Of a stretch of 6,950 nt of DNA, positions 6,389-6,950 are shown one piece after another. The notes under the pieces are model-generated. The model saw only the letters and a list, made by a program, of their open reading frames with translations, was not told the origin of the DNA and did no database searches. Origin of the DNA: CAYRFE01 sp964539615 (lineage in GTDB: Bacteria > Macinerneyibacteriota > Macinerneyibacteria > Macinerneyibacteriales > CAYRFE01); the NCBI GenBank assembly GCA_964539615.1, contig CAZIJP010000139.1, positions 1-6,950 on the forward strand, in the 5' to 3' direction. The position numbers and the translations under genes were made by a program. Within the stretch, counting starts at the first letter, position 1; every line of letters starts with the position of its first letter.

Positions 6389-6950
6389 TTTTTAGTACCG
6401 TCCTTTTTGGAGAGTTTTTTCTCATCGTCAGGCTTTTTATCGGTTTTTTGTTCTTCACCGGCTACGCGCACCGGATCATTGTTCTTTATTGAATTTTGCC
6501 CGGTTATGATAACGCGTTCTTCAGGAAGAAGTCCTTTTTCGACCTCAATACTATTGCCGTCGAGGATACCCGTTGTGATTTCTTTAAAAACGGCTTTGCC
6601 GTCCACGATCACGTACACGCCCTTTTTACCGTCAACGGTGACGATAGCTTTTGCAGGGATAGTGAGGCAATTTTTCTTCTCACGGGTGATGATATTCATT
6701 TTTACGAACATGCCCGGAATAAGTTCTTTTGAGCCGCGAACGTATACTTCCACATTAAAGGTGCCGGTTGTCTCATCAATGATCGGGCTGATTGAATTGA
6801 TCGTGCCGAAAATGATCTTCCCTTCTGACGGATTTACTTCAACACGATTACCCCGCTTTACAAAATTGAATTCTTTTTCAGGAAGATTGATCTCTGCTTT
6901 CAGGGTAGTAGTATCGACCACACGGTATAATTTTTGATTGGCGGAAACCA
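6385..6950 (-). CDS. RND periplasmic adaptor (membrane fusion protein), C-terminal part
   Basis: The frame is open to the right edge, so the start, signal or lipoprotein sequence, hairpin and most of the lipoyl domain lie outside the window; 187 codons are visible. The first residues, VSANQKLYRVVDTTTLKAEI, are the usual link from the lipoyl domain to the beta-barrel. Apparent first codon GTG 6921 is an internal Val in this conserved link, not a start. The beta-barrel domain shows DETTGTFNVEVYV and LIPGMFVKMNI, both hallmark segments. The membrane-proximal domain follows (LTIPAKAIVTVDGKKGVYVI, then EVEKGLLPEERVIITGQ). The last ~25 residues are almost all Lys, Asp, Glu and small polar residues, a likely disordered tail that also encodes the ribosome binding site of permease A. 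The protein joins the permease to the outer-membrane channel in the periplasm. It is the only adaptor seen and sits first of the three pump genes visible. The family is clear; AcrA/MdtA-like subgroup assignment is not possible here. Confidence 0.95.
   Translation of the reverse strand, partial: VSANQKLYRVVDTTTLKAEINLPEKEFNFVKRGNRVEVNPSEGKIIFGTINSISPIIDETTGTFNVEVYVRGSKELIPGMFVKMNIITREKKNCLTIPAKAIVTVDGKKGVYVIVDGKAVFKEITTGILDGNSIEVEKGLLPEERVIITGQNSIKNNDPVRVAGEEQKTDKKPDDEKKLSKKDGTKK
6401..6404 (-). promoter_or_regulatory. Ribosome binding site of permease A
   Basis: On the minus strand AGGA (in AAAAAGGACGG) stands 12 bases before ATG 6388-6386, within the Lys-rich 3' end of the adaptor gene. The spacing is somewhat longer than ideal, so reinitiation by ribosomes finishing the adaptor across the ATGA overlap may contribute much of the translation. 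Confidence 0.5.

Noticed and set aside
6385..6921. GTG at 6921 as the start of a short 178-aa adaptor protein.
   Set aside because: The frame stays open to the window edge and the codons before the GTG (VSANQKLYR) continue the conserved adaptor sequence, so the gene is cut by the window, not truncated.
6407..6937. 176-codon plus-strand open frame antisense to the adaptor.
   Set aside because: The minus strand carries clear membrane fusion protein motifs. The plus frame has no recognisable domain and no upstream ribosome site that I could see; it is a shadow.

Overview
This window is one minus-strand efflux operon, read from the right edge to the left. In transcription order it holds the 3' part of a periplasmic adaptor (membrane fusion protein) gene, two complete but dissimilar RND-type inner-membrane permease genes, a short intergenic gap, and the first 17 codons of a gene that reads as AroH-type chorismate mutase. 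Nearly every base is coding. The many plus-strand open frames are antisense shadows of the permease genes.

The organism is a diderm (Gram-negative-type) bacterium, because a tripartite RND pump with a periplasmic adaptor implies an outer membrane. GC content looks moderate, roughly 40-45% by eye. Shine-Dalgarno sequences precede the two internal start codons. I cannot name a phylum. Monofunctional AroH-type chorismate mutase is known from Bacillus, cyanobacteria and Thermus relatives and is not the usual enteric arrangement, so this is probably not a gammaproteobacterium; that is inference.

Layout: 6950-6385, adaptor C-terminal half (beta-barrel and membrane-proximal domains, then a charged tail), with its start outside the window. 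6388-3149, permease A, 1079 aa. 3152-99, permease B, 1017 aa after correcting the start. 98-54, a gap with a small inverted repeat and a possible promoter. 53-1, start of aroH. The adaptor/A and A/B junctions are both 4-base ATGA overlaps, so the three pump genes are probably translationally coupled and made in balanced amounts.

How they would work together: the adaptor bridges the permeases to an outer-membrane TolC-like channel (none is in the window; it may lie upstream of the adaptor or elsewhere). The two permeases may form a mixed trimer, as MdtB and MdtC do, or two alternative homotrimers sharing one adaptor. Both permeases carry Asp-Asn in TM4 and Asn-Asn in TM10 where AcrB has Asp-Asp and Lys-Asn, so their ion-coupling site differs from the textbook one. 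Substrate cannot be read from the sequence. I saw no mobile element, CRISPR array, tRNA, rRNA or wholly new system. The points most worth a second look are the unusual relay residues, the two-permease arrangement, a long cytoplasmic loop in A, Gly-rich loops in B, and the aroH start at the left edge.
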